Positions 1 to 8,345 of a stretch of 64,000 nucleotides of DNA are shown here, one piece after another. The notes beneath the pieces were generated by a model. It was given only the letters and a program-made list of their open reading frames with translations. It was not told where the DNA came from and did no database searches. Source of the stretch: Streptococcus oralis subsp. dentisani (GTDB taxonomy: Bacteria > Bacillota > Bacilli > Lactobacillales > Streptococcaceae). Every line of letters begins with the position of its first letter. Positions within the stretch are counted from its first letter, which is position 1. The position numbers and the translations under genes are program-made. The DNA lies in the NCBI RefSeq assembly GCF_007475365.1, contig NZ_CP034442.1, positions 806,001 through 870,000 of the forward strand. The letters are read 5' to 3'.

Positions 1-737
1 TCCTTCGTATCATTCCTTTCCTCTTTGCCATCATCGGTGGTTACATCTTCGCAGTAACACTTGGCTTGGTTGACTTTACACCAGTCCTAGAAGCTAACTG
101 GTTTGAAATCCCTGGTTTCTACTTACCATTTAGTACAGGCGGAGCCTTCAAAGAGTATAACCTCTACTTCGGTCCTGAAACAATCGCCATCTTGCCAATC
201 GCTATCGTAACCATTTCAGAACACATCGGTGACCATACCGTCCTAAGCCAAATCTGTGGACGTCAGTTCCTGAAAGAACCAGGACTTCACCGTACTCTTC
301 TTGGTGACGGTATTGCAACATCTGTATCTGCTTTCCTCGGTGGACCAGCCAATACGACTTACGGCGAAAATACAGGAGTTATCGGTATGACTCGTATCGC
401 TTCTGTCTCCGTTATCCGTAACGCTGCCTTTATTGCCATCGCTCTTAGTTTCCTTGGTAAATTCACTGCCTTGATCTCAACAATCCCTAGTGCTGTACTT
501 GGTGGGATGTCTATCCTTCTCTACGGAGTTATCGCCAGCAACGGTTTGAAAGTCTTGATCAAGGAGCGCGTTGATTTCAGTCAAATGCGTAACCTCATCA
601 TTGCTAGTGCTATGTTGGTTCTTGGGCTTGGTGGAGCCATCCTCAAAGTAGGACCAGTTACCCTTTCAGGTACTGCCCTATCAGCTATGACAGGTATCAT
701 CTTAAACTTGATCTTACCATACGAAAACAAAGACTAG
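1..737 (+). CDS. uraA: Uracil permease, C-terminal part (cut by window start)
   Basis: This is the C-terminal portion of a nucleobase:cation symporter of the NAT/NCS2 family that imports uracil across the cytoplasmic membrane. The reading frame is already open at base 3, so the true start lies before the window; an internal TTG at 66 is not the start. About 245 residues are present and are strongly hydrophobic. The conserved family segment GGPANTTYGENTGVIGMTR is visible, with the Glu of YGENTG expected to contact substrate. The protein ends at YENKD with TAG, followed at once by a strong terminator. The call as a uracil rather than xanthine carrier rests on the NTTYGENTG type signature and is likely but not certain. 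Confidence 0.9.
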   Translation, partial: LRIIPFLFAIIGGYIFAVTLGLVDFTPVLEANWFEIPGFYLPFSTGGAFKEYNLYFGPETIAILPIAIVTISEHIGDHTVLSQICGRQFLKEPGLHRTLLGDGIATSVSAFLGGPANTTYGENTGVIGMTRIASVSVIRNAAFIAIALSFLGKFTALISTIPSAVLGGMSILLYGVIASNGLKVLIKERVDFSQMRNLIIASAMLVLGLGGAILKVGPVTLSGTALSAMTGIILNLILPYENKD

Positions 738-753
738 TCATCTATATAGACAA

Positions 754-778
754 AATCCACTCAGTTGAGTGGATTTTT
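754..778 (+). terminator. Rho-independent terminator after uraA
   Basis: A 9-bp perfect stem (AATCCACTC / GAGTGGATT) with an AGTT loop is followed by a T run. It ends uraA, and because A residues flank the other side it could also stop the converging CPBP gene transcript. Confidence 0.85.
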
Positions 779-785
779 CTGATTC

Positions 786-1544
786 TTACCTTCCCCACGC
801 AATCAAGAGATACAGGAGGCTAGAACCAAACATGTCTACCAGAGCATGCATAAGGAAAAATGGCAAAAGATTTTTAACCTTATACTTGTATAGAAAATAA
901 TAGAATAAACCATAAACTACACCAATAACCAGTGCCCACACCAATCCTTGATAAGTGTGAAAAGAAATCCGAATGAGGGTAGAATAAAACAAAACCCGCC
1001 ACTTGTGCTTTTCTTTCACTGAGGTCAACAACCCTAGAAAGAAAAACTCTTCATAGAAGCCATTTAACAAGGCATAGGCAATTGCCATCGGACTAAGCGC
1101 TAGGAATTTCCGTATAACTTCCATGGGATCTATGTGGGCAAAAAGAGCTGGATTTAAGTAATTGTATTCACCAGTTAGTGTCGTCACCAAGTCTCCAAAC
1201 AAACCCACAATGGCAAATATAAAAGGAACCCAAAAGAGAAGGGACCAGGTCCAACGAATGGGAAGTTGTTTGAAATCATAATTCCGAATCAAAAGGTAAA
1301 GAAAGGTCAAGGTCAGAAGTATCACTTGCAGGGTGAAGTTGCTCAAATAGCCTACTCCCTCGCCGACAGTATTACTTACCGTATCCATTGTAGTTGACAG
1401 ACCTGTCGGAAACATACTTGCTAAAAAGAGCTCCGTTGACCGAATGATAAACTGGCCAAACATCAAAACTGTAATAATCAGAATGTCAAACCATCTCAAG
1501 TAGCGCAGGGGCTTAGATGGGTGAATGCTTTGTAAAATTTTCAT
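786..1544 (-). CDS. CPBP-family intramembrane protein (Abi/CAAX protease-like)
   Basis: A 252-residue polytopic membrane protein of the CPBP (CAAX protease/bacteriocin-processing) family. Known members are intramembrane metal-dependent proteases, some linked to bacteriocin self-immunity. Motif 1 is seen as EEFFFLG at residues 165-171, motif 2 as SFHTYQG with His196, and motif 3 as HALVD with His233 and Asp236. The usual Arg of EExxxR is Leu170 here, so activity may be altered. It starts at an ATG with a strong GGAGGAG ribosome site. It stands alone between two terminator/intergenic regions with no bacteriocin genes nearby, so the role is unknown. Confidence 0.8.
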   Translation of the reverse strand: MKILQSIHPSKPLRYLRWFDILIITVLMFGQFIIRSTELFLASMFPTGLSTTMDTVSNTVGEGVGYLSNFTLQVILLTLTFLYLLIRNYDFKQLPIRWTWSLLFWVPFIFAIVGLFGDLVTTLTGEYNYLNPALFAHIDPMEVIRKFLALSPMAIAYALLNGFYEEFFFLGLLTSVKEKHKWRVLFYSTLIRISFHTYQGLVWALVIGVVYGLFYYFLYKYKVKNLLPFFLMHALVDMFGSSLLYLLIAWGR

Positions 1545-1688
1545 ATCTCCTCCTTCTAGCAGTTTAAGATTGGTTTATTGTAAGAAAAGAAACTTAAAAT
1601 TTTATAAAATTCCACTCCCATTCCTTAGCCGTAATCAATATTTCGATAGGATATTCAAACCAACCACTTTTTACGAGTAACTAGTTTC

Positions 1689-2600
1689 TCATTCAACCTT
1701 CCGTTTGTTTTCTATCAACAAATCTTTCAAAGAAATGATGGCTACCGCAAGTAAAATCATAGCCATACCGACAAAGTCAATCGCGTAGAATTGCTCCTTC
1801 ATAATCAGAAAGGCAAAGAAAACAGCAGAGATGGGCTCTATGGAAGCCAATAAACTGGACTTAACAGGGCCTATCATACTAGCTCCTTTTAGGAAAGCTG
1901 TATAGGCAAAGACCGTGCCAATGATGATAATGCCAGCAAATGCAAAAAGAAAATCCAAGCTGGTCGGTATACTGCCCTGCAAAACTCCTGTGAAGGGAAT
2001 AGCCCCAACACCAGAAATAACCATGCCTACACCAATCACCAACATACTTCCCCACTTCTTAATCAAGGCGATAGGAAGGATAATATAGAGGGCGTAGGTC
2101 AAGGCAGAAAAGAGTCCCCAGAAAAGACCAGCAGGTGTGACCGACAACTGGTCAAGTTCCCCATGAGTCGCGATAAGAAAAGTCCCTCCGATTGCTAAAC
2201 CAATTGAAATAATCTCAGCCAAAGTAGGCGCCACCTTGTCCTTGATACAAGTATAAATCAAGATTCCAACGGGACATACATACTGGAGAACCGTAGCCGT
2301 TCCAGCATTTGTTTCCTGAATGGCAGAAAGATAGGCAAACTGGTTTAAGAAAAGTCCAAACAAGGCAAATAGCAGTAGAGAGAGTAAGCTTTTTCTGTCT
2401 TTTAAAAAAGCTAGGAGTTTATCCCTTGCAGTTACATAGGATAAAAAAACCAGTGCCAATCCTGCAATGATAAGCCGCATATTGGTCAAGACTAAAGCGG
2501 AAATTCCGTGTGACATCAGGTATTGGCCACTGGTTCCAGACAAGCCCCAAGCAATGCCTGCAACTACTGTGAATAGCGTTCCTTTTACGGTTTTTGACAT
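1689..2600 (-). CDS. EamA/DMT-superfamily transporter
   Basis: A 303-residue membrane protein with about ten hydrophobic segments arranged as two EamA repeats (roughly residues 5-140 and 155-290), the layout of drug/metabolite transporter carriers. Typical features are the WGLSGT segment near the N terminus and the conserved SLLASIEPISAVFFAFL stretch in the second repeat. Substrate cannot be read from sequence; family members export amino acids, nucleotides or drugs. The start ATG has a GGGAGAA ribosome site. The stop of the upstream serine hydrolase lies only 9 nt before this start, so cppA, the hydrolase and this carrier probably form one transcript. Confidence 0.85.
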   Translation of the reverse strand: MSKTVKGTLFTVVAGIAWGLSGTSGQYLMSHGISALVLTNMRLIIAGLALVFLSYVTARDKLLAFLKDRKSLLSLLLFALFGLFLNQFAYLSAIQETNAGTATVLQYVCPVGILIYTCIKDKVAPTLAEIISIGLAIGGTFLIATHGELDQLSVTPAGLFWGLFSALTYALYIILPIALIKKWGSMLVIGVGMVISGVGAIPFTGVLQGSIPTSLDFLFAFAGIIIIGTVFAYTAFLKGASMIGPVKSSLLASIEPISAVFFAFLIMKEQFYAIDFVGMAMILLAVAIISLKDLLIENKRKVE

Positions 2601-2609
2601 GCTTTCTCC

Positions 2610-3545
2610 CTACTCTTCCCTACGAATCATATCCATGACTTGGTTTCGATCGATTATCCACTGGGCTCGCTCATCCTTCTCATACGTTCGATTGGATAAA
2701 AAGATAGCGGTTTCCTGTTTCTCTCTATTCCACATGATGAAGGTACCTGTATAGCCCGTATGGTCGAGCCAGGCCCCCTCCAGATTCCAGGCTAGGGAAC
2801 GCTCCTTATCATCTAAAGGAGAAAAATTTCGGCTCAAATCTGCAGCAAACTCATCTTTCAAGTAATGTTCCAGAAAGATCTGTAAATCCTTAACAGTCGA
2901 AAACAAACCAGCACTTCCAGCGTGCTTCCCTAATAGACGGGCTTTGGGATCGTGAATGATTCCAGCCTCTACTCCCCTGACTGTTGGTACAGCAAACTCA
3001 ACGGGACCAAACATCGTTTCCTTCATCCCCCATGGTTCCAAAACTTGTTCTTCTATGATCTGATCCAAGTCTTGGTCAAAGATTTTTTCCAAAAGAAAGC
3101 CCAGGAGTAAAAAGTGAACATCCGAATATAGAAAAGTAGGCTGACTACGTCTATTCAGATGAAACATGGCTTCTTTTAATTCAGGGGCTGTCAAGAGATC
3201 CCGATTTTGAATAAAGGGGTCCAGGTCTGTTGCGTGGGTCAAGAGTTGACGAATAGTGATATCTGGATAATCACATTCAGCTAAAAAATCCGTCACTGGT
3301 CGATCAATATCTAATTTGGCTTGCTGCCACAAGAAGGTAAAGACTGTCCCTACTCCCACAACCTTACTCACACTGGCCAGGTCGTAGACCAACCCTAACT
3401 CTGTTTTTAATCCTTTCTCAGGATCACTCAAGCCTAGGTAGGATTCTCTCCATTCTCCGTCCTTAAAATACGCAAAAGAGGCCCCGGGATAGACCCCTGC
3501 CTCGATTTGTTCTTCTATTTTTCTTAGAATTTTTGTCCACTTCAT
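2610..3545 (-). CDS. Serine hydrolase, class C beta-lactamase family
   Basis: A 311-residue member of the beta-lactamase/DD-peptidase-like serine hydrolase family (PF00144 type). The catalytic SxxK is SVSK at residues 58-61, the second motif is Tyr140-Ser-Asp, and HTGYTG near the C terminus corresponds to the KTG/HTG box. No signal peptide is visible, so it is probably cytosolic and more likely an esterase or peptidase than a resistance enzyme. Its ATG overlaps the stop of cppA (ATGA), which suggests translational coupling. Substrate unknown. Confidence 0.85.
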   Translation of the reverse strand: MKWTKILRKIEEQIEAGVYPGASFAYFKDGEWRESYLGLSDPEKGLKTELGLVYDLASVSKVVGVGTVFTFLWQQAKLDIDRPVTDFLAECDYPDITIRQLLTHATDLDPFIQNRDLLTAPELKEAMFHLNRRSQPTFLYSDVHFLLLGFLLEKIFDQDLDQIIEEQVLEPWGMKETMFGPVEFAVPTVRGVEAGIIHDPKARLLGKHAGSAGLFSTVKDLQIFLEHYLKDEFAADLSRNFSPLDDKERSLAWNLEGAWLDHTGYTGTFIMWNREKQETAIFLSNRTYEKDERAQWIIDRNQVMDMIRREE

Positions 3546-4267
3546 GCTTCTTCAAACCACAATTCGATGTTATTGGTATCTTTACCAAGGAAGAATTTTT
3601 CAGACTTTGGAATAAAATAGTCTGTGCCTTCAAATTTCTGACGAAGACTAGTTAAATCTAGATCCTTTACCAAAAATTTCAGCATAGACAAGTCCCAAGT
3701 AACGTTGTTTTCAACAGCCAAATCTGGCCCTTGCCCTTTAATAAAACTAATTGCCTTAGCTACTACTTCGGGATCAAGTAAACTCTCCGTCCCCTCAGGC
3801 AGACGGACCTCGATGGAAACTTCAAATTGACTCAAGTATTTTATACCTGTATTTGAAGAAAATTCAGGAACAGTTTCCAGTGGAACCAAATCTCTTATAT
3901 CATTTTCCGCATGAACAAGAATCACATCCTGTTCAGGAGAAACAATCTCAAAAGCATAACCACGGCTTCCTTTAAGTAGGCGAGGAAGAGACTCCATCTG
4001 ATAGAGAAGAGCCTCTATTTCTGAAGGATTTTCTACTTTGATCAAGAGTCTAGCTAGTTTCTTAAGCCCTTCAACTCTCCGAGTTCGCATACTGGGAGCC
4101 TCTTCGAGAATCAATTTCTCAACACCTGATTGATCACCAAGTGAAAGGAAAGCAGATTCTTCTAATAAGGGCTTCATCCCAAGAGTTTCAATGTAAAATT
4201 TTTCATTTAATTTTCGGTTATTGACCTTCAAAGTCGGAATAATTTGTATCATTTGATTTGCATTCAT
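3542..4267 (-). CDS. cppA: CppA family protein (C3-degrading proteinase homologue)
   Basis: A 241-residue protein matching streptococcal CppA, which has an N-terminal glyoxalase-like fold (about residues 1-125) and a distinct C-terminal domain (about 130-240). In pneumococci CppA was described as degrading complement C3, yet there is no signal peptide here, and the fold suggests a vicinal-oxygen-chelate enzyme, so the published role should be treated with care. I chose the ATG at 4267 because GGAGG lies 6 nt before it; a TTG at 4279 overlaps that ribosome site. A promoter with TTGTAA and TAAAAT spaced 17 bp lies upstream. It is the first gene of the cppA-hydrolase-EamA run. Confidence 0.85.
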   Translation of the reverse strand: MNANQMIQIIPTLKVNNRKLNEKFYIETLGMKPLLEESAFLSLGDQSGVEKLILEEAPSMRTRRVEGLKKLARLLIKVENPSEIEALLYQMESLPRLLKGSRGYAFEIVSPEQDVILVHAENDIRDLVPLETVPEFSSNTGIKYLSQFEVSIEVRLPEGTESLLDPEVVAKAISFIKGQGPDLAVENNVTWDLSMLKFLVKDLDLTSLRQKFEGTDYFIPKSEKFFLGKDTNNIELWFEEA

Positions 4268-4363
4268 AGCTTCCTCCAACTCTTTTATTTTAAAGGATTT
4301 TGGAATTTTTTACAAGCTATTCCACTTAAATTCTAGAATTTTTTACAAAAATTTTCGACAAAA

Positions 4364-4383
4364 AAACTGGGATTTCCCAGTTT
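4364..4383 (-). terminator. Terminator after gla
   Basis: A 9-bp stem AAACTGGGA / TCCCAGTTT with a 2-nt loop is followed on the minus strand by seven T residues. It lies a few bases after the gla stop codon. Confidence 0.85.
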
Positions 4384-4390
4384 CATTTTA

Positions 4391-5287
4391 TTATAGGTAA
4401 AGTAGTTTAAAGACTGCTACTGCTGCAATACCAGCTGCGATTGGTGCTACAACTGGAACCCATGCATACCACCATTTTGAATCACCCTTGTGTTGACCAA
4501 GAACTGATTTTGGAAGGAGTTCGTGAAGAAGACGTGGTCCGAAGTCACGAGCCGGGTTCAAACCAGGTCCAGTAGGTCCACCAAGTGAAGTTACCAAGGC
4601 CATAACAAGGAATCCAAGTGCCAAGTGAGCTACAGCAGAAGAACCGTTTGTAGCTTGTGCAAAAATATTGTGGACAGCATTTTTTACATCTGATTCTGCA
4701 ATTTGTTGGCCTGCTAATGTAGCTTGCTGCACCTGTTGTTGAACAGTAGATTCTGCTACAGCTTTTAGTTCAGCTCCAAAATGCAATTTTGTCAAACCAA
4801 GTGCTGCAAAGAAGAGAACAAATGAACCTACAAACTCATTGAGGAAGCCGTTAACAGTAGCTGCGAAACGTGATTCTTTTGTACCGTGGTCGATGCTTGA
4901 AATCGTTGAGAAGGTACCCAAGATATTGTTAGGGTTTTCTGTTTTCAAGTAGTATGGACGGTGAGTCGCTACAACCAAAGCTTGACCAAAAATTGCTCCT
5001 AAAACTTGCGCAAGAATGTAAAATGGTACTTGATCCCAAGAGAAAAGTCCGCTAACAGCAAGTCCAAGAGTGAAAGCTGGGTTGATGTGGTTACCAGAAA
5101 CGTTACCGAACATCAAGGCTGGGATCATAACCCCCATACCATAACCAACAGCGATAACGAGCCAGCCACTTTGGTGACCTTTCGTACCTTTAAGTTCAAC
5201 GTTAGCAACTGCACCATTACCAAGAATGATCAAAATAGCAGTTCCCAAGAATTCTGTGGCATATTTAATAGCCCATGTAAAATCCAT
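4391..5287 (-). CDS. gla: Glycerol facilitator-aquaporin (MIP family)
   Basis: A 298-residue major intrinsic protein that conducts glycerol and water through the membrane. Both NPA boxes are present (residues 69-71 and 244-246); the second is followed by Arg and Asp (NPARD), the mark of glycerol-conducting members. Six membrane segments plus the two half-helices are visible. Between residues about 170 and 215 there is a hydrophilic Gln/Ala-rich insert, which fits the large Gla type of lactic acid bacteria rather than E. coli GlpF. It is a single gene with its own terminator. No glycerol kinase gene lies nearby. Confidence 0.92.
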   Translation of the reverse strand: MDFTWAIKYATEFLGTAILIILGNGAVANVELKGTKGHQSGWLVIAVGYGMGVMIPALMFGNVSGNHINPAFTLGLAVSGLFSWDQVPFYILAQVLGAIFGQALVVATHRPYYLKTENPNNILGTFSTISSIDHGTKESRFAATVNGFLNEFVGSFVLFFAALGLTKLHFGAELKAVAESTVQQQVQQATLAGQQIAESDVKNAVHNIFAQATNGSSAVAHLALGFLVMALVTSLGGPTGPGLNPARDFGPRLLHELLPKSVLGQHKGDSKWWYAWVPVVAPIAAGIAAVAVFKLLYL

Positions 5288-5444
5288 TTGATAGATTCTC
5301 CTTAATTTTTTTTAGACAATCCTTATTCTATCAATTTTTAGGCCTTTTCGCAACCGATTTTCTAAAAGAATCTCTGGAAAACGCTTTATTTAACTTATCT
5401 TTAAGAAAAGGACAAAAGAAGTCTAACTCCCTTCATCCTTTTTG

Positions 5445-6611
5445 TTACTCTTGACGCTGACCAAAGTCTGCAATCATCTGCTCCATCTCTTGGCGACTTG
5501 AAGTGGTCAGCATATAAAGGTAGTCTCCTTGTAGCTCTGCGAAGGCTGCTGGCATGATTTTCTTGACCTTAAATTGCTGGCTGTATTTGGCAAGCAAGTC
5601 CTCTTCTGAATAAACATAGTTGGCATTGGCACGACGTGATGTAGCTAAACAGTATTGAGGTTCAAACTCTGATACTGGGAACTCTTCTCCTGCGACAATA
5701 GCTGCATAACCACGATAGAGATCCAAGGAGTGAGCGAAGTTATAAACATCAATGGTAAAGCCACCTGCAGGACGGTTATTGTACTCAATGGCAATGTAGT
5801 CGTCCCCGTCACGGAAAAACTCGATATGGAAAAAGCGTTCTCTCATTCCAAATTCCTTGACTATAGCCTCACCATACTTGCGTAGTTTGGGATCCATATC
5901 CTTGAGAACATAGTAGGAATTGTCCATCTTATAAATCATGAGATCAAGTGGTGTATAGGCGTAGTCAAAGGTTGTTGAAAAGACGATATTGCCATCCTTG
6001 TCCACAAGCCCGTCAAAGGTACAGATTTCGCTAGAAGTGACAAATTTCTCAAAGAAATAAACGGTCGAATGATCCCATTCTTCCTTGAAGTGATGGATAT
6101 CGTCTTCTGTCTCGAGCTTAAAGGTTGCTGCCGCTCCCACTCCATTATCAGGTTTGGCAATCATTGGTAGACCGATTTCTTTCACTGCTTTATCCACATC
6201 TGCTTCCGTCTGGATAACAGCGCCAGGCACAACAGGTACGCCTGCTTTCTGGAAGAGTTTCTTCATCTCAGACTTAAACTTGGTTTTTTTAAGATCTTCG
6301 GGTTTGGCACCAAGGACATTGAATTGTTCTCTAAGTGCTGCGTCCAGTTCTAGCCAGTATTCATTGTGGGACTCGATGCGGTCGATTGGACCATGCTTGT
6401 AGAAAAGAAAGGCAACTGCACGTTTGACTTCGTCTATGTTCTCAAGATTGTCCACACGGAAATACTCGGTCAGACTATTACGCAAAGGTTCATCTAGTTG
6501 TTCGTAAGGTTCCTGACCAATTCCAAAGACTGTGATGCCTTTATTGGCTAGCTCGATGGTAAACTGTTGGAAGTTTTGCGGATAGTAGGGAGAAATAACA
6601 AGGTAATTCAT
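5445..6611 (-). CDS. ATP-grasp domain protein
   Basis: A 388-residue ATP-grasp ligase-like protein, often annotated loosely as a carbamoyl-phosphate synthase large-subunit-like protein. Residues about 1-100 form a pre-ATP-grasp Rossmann-like part; the ATP-binding lid (PMIAKPDNGVGAAATFKL) sits near 155, and the metal-binding segment HIEFF...AIEYNNRPAGG near 275-295 carries the acidic and Asn residues of the grasp fold. I chose ATG 6611, 7 nt after AAAGGAG, over a TTG two codons earlier. It is the last gene of an operon with two esterases (13 and 20 nt gaps). Such enzymes join a carboxylate to an amine or thiol; the substrate here is unknown. Confidence 0.8.
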   Translation of the reverse strand: MNYLVISPYYPQNFQQFTIELANKGITVFGIGQEPYEQLDEPLRNSLTEYFRVDNLENIDEVKRAVAFLFYKHGPIDRIESHNEYWLELDAALREQFNVLGAKPEDLKKTKFKSEMKKLFQKAGVPVVPGAVIQTEADVDKAVKEIGLPMIAKPDNGVGAAATFKLETEDDIHHFKEEWDHSTVYFFEKFVTSSEICTFDGLVDKDGNIVFSTTFDYAYTPLDLMIYKMDNSYYVLKDMDPKLRKYGEAIVKEFGMRERFFHIEFFRDGDDYIAIEYNNRPAGGFTIDVYNFAHSLDLYRGYAAIVAGEEFPVSEFEPQYCLATSRRANANYVYSEEDLLAKYSQQFKVKKIMPAAFAELQGDYLYMLTTSSRQEMEQMIADFGQRQE

Positions 6612-6623
6612 AGGCAACTCCTT

Positions 6624-7364
6624 TTATAGATACAGGTGTCCAAGAAAATAGGGCATTTGTTTACGCCACCATTCCCAGTCGTGGGCGACATCGTGTCCCC
6701 ATTCAGCAAACCAGGCTGGAATTTGTTTCTGGTCAAAGGCTTCTTTAAGCTTGTAGAAGGATGGTAGGCCATCTTGTTCCCAGGCACCAAGTCCCGTACA
6801 AACGACAATCTCCGCCTGACGGTAACGATCGATAAACCAGCCGTCGTTTTGATTCCAGATATAATCTACTGGCGAATTTTGATAAATAGCATCATCATTG
6901 TAGTAATCGCCAACAAAGAAACGTGCGTCATAAACACCGCTGAGGGCAATCACCTTGGTAAAGACATCTGGATGCTGGAGGAAGAAATTAAGTGCATGGT
7001 AGGCACCCATTGAGCAACCTGTCGTCATCATACCGTCAAACCAACCTGTCTTGTGCTTGATGAAAGGAATAGCCTCCTCAATCACGTAACGTTCGTAGGC
7101 ACGATGCATCTCTGCCTGGTCATGACCATTTTTCCAAGTGGCCAACCAGCTCTCATTGTCCACACTGGAGAGGGTAAAGAACTGGATACGGCCTTCCTCG
7201 ATAAAGGAAGCACAGGCATCAATCATGCCAAAATCATAGTATTCGTTGTGACTGCCACCAGATGAAGCAAAAACAACAACTGGAATCCCAGCATGCCCAT
7301 AACGGTTGAGATACATTTCGCGGTTGAGGTGACCACTCCAGTGGTTGAGGTTTTCAATATGCAT
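6624..7364 (-). CDS. Alpha/beta-hydrolase esterase (PF00756-type)
   Basis: A 246-residue alpha/beta hydrolase of the putative-esterase (esterase D/antigen 85-like) family. The nucleophile elbow is GCSMGAYHALNF, near residue 117; an oxyanion segment VFASSGGSHNEYYDFGM lies near 32-48, and a catalytic His is likely in EWGHDVAHDWEWW close to the C terminus. It has no signal peptide. It sits between a second esterase and the ATP-grasp gene in one operon, so the three probably act on the same small molecule. Substrate not known. Confidence 0.85.
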   Translation of the reverse strand: MHIENLNHWSGHLNREMYLNRYGHAGIPVVVFASSGGSHNEYYDFGMIDACASFIEEGRIQFFTLSSVDNESWLATWKNGHDQAEMHRAYERYVIEEAIPFIKHKTGWFDGMMTTGCSMGAYHALNFFLQHPDVFTKVIALSGVYDARFFVGDYYNDDAIYQNSPVDYIWNQNDGWFIDRYRQAEIVVCTGLGAWEQDGLPSFYKLKEAFDQKQIPAWFAEWGHDVAHDWEWWRKQMPYFLGHLYL

Positions 7365-7384
7365 TGGCTTTCTCCTTTCTTAAC

Positions 7385-8209
7385 TTACCATTTCTCTGCA
7401 AAAAATCGGAGACAGTCTGGTAAATTTTCCGACCATGGAATCTCACTATGGATGGCGCCAGACTGAACTTTTAAGACAAGATTATCCAAGTGTACTCCAC
7501 CTGCAATCAAATCACGGTAATAGCGAAGCGACGAGTCGATATAGGCTTGCTTGATATTGCCAGCCATCAGGGTCTTGTCCGTATCGTCTGCTTCTTCTGT
7601 TCCTACATAGATGAAAATGCGCTGTTCAGGCGACAGTTTCTTACGCTCGATGTAGCGGTTAAAGGCTTCTTGATGAAGCCAGTTAGCAGATGAAAAGACA
7701 CCCAGACAACCAATTCGGTCTTGGTATTCCAGTCCGATAAACTGGGTAATATTGCCTCCTAGAGACGAACCAATCATAGCCGTGTGCTGGCGATCAGCTT
7801 TGGTACGATAGGTTTCATCGATAAAAGGCTTGACTACCTCCATGACAAACTCGGCATACTCCACACCCTTACCGCCAAACTGCTGGCCTGGAATAGGGGA
7901 TTCTTGGAATTTCCAAGCCGCATACTCATGCATCCGCCCCAAACCATCATTGTCGATGGCTACAACAATCATGCGACTGATGTCAGGATTTCGCTTAATG
8001 GCTGGAATAATCTTCCATGAGTGTCCGATATAGGACTCCTTGCTGTAAAAGACATTTTGCCCATCATGAAAGTAAACAACAGGGTAAAAACGGTCTGTGT
8101 CTTTCTCGTAGTCCTTTGGCAGGAGCACACGCACACGACGCTCTTTTCCTGTATAAGGAACCTTGAGTTTGTGTTCTTTCATTTTTAAGTAAAAGTAGGA
8201 ATGATTCAT
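7385..8209 (-). CDS. Alpha/beta-hydrolase esterase (PF00756-type), first gene of operon
   Basis: A 274-residue putative esterase related to its downstream neighbour. The segment PVVYFHDGQNVF is the oxyanion-side motif and IGSSLGGNITQFIG is the nucleophile elbow. The C-terminal GAIHSEIPWSENL likely carries the catalytic His. I chose the ATG at 8209; a TTG eight codons upstream is open but has no better ribosome site. A perfect extended -10 (TGGTATAAT) lies about 45 nt upstream, so this is the promoter-proximal gene of the three-gene operon ending with the ATP-grasp protein. Confidence 0.85.
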   Translation of the reverse strand: MNHSYFYLKMKEHKLKVPYTGKERRVRVLLPKDYEKDTDRFYPVVYFHDGQNVFYSKESYIGHSWKIIPAIKRNPDISRMIVVAIDNDGLGRMHEYAAWKFQESPIPGQQFGGKGVEYAEFVMEVVKPFIDETYRTKADRQHTAMIGSSLGGNITQFIGLEYQDRIGCLGVFSSANWLHQEAFNRYIERKKLSPEQRIFIYVGTEEADDTDKTLMAGNIKQAYIDSSLRYYRDLIAGGVHLDNLVLKVQSGAIHSEIPWSENLPDCLRFFAEKW

Positions 8210-8262
8210 TGTCAGAAAACTCTCTATATTCAAAATTTTATCTCATTATACCATAAAAATAG

Positions 8263-8312
8263 AAAAAAAGTCAGTAATTGTCCATTTTAAGGATAAATAA
8301 CTAACTTTTTTC
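8263..8312 (-). terminator. Terminator of the iscS-thiI operon
   Basis: An imperfect long hairpin (arms AAAAAGTTAGT and ACTGACTTTTT, with ATT/AAT inside) followed by T residues on the minus strand, just after thiI. It ends close to the promoter of the esterase operon. Confidence 0.6.
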
Positions 8313-8345
8313 ATTTAATATTCTAAATTCTTCTGGTTTTTCTGA

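Noticed and set aside
4310..4350. Two GAATTTTTTACAA copies before cppA as an operator
   Set aside because: The copies are AT-rich and partly explained by the promoter; there is no further support.
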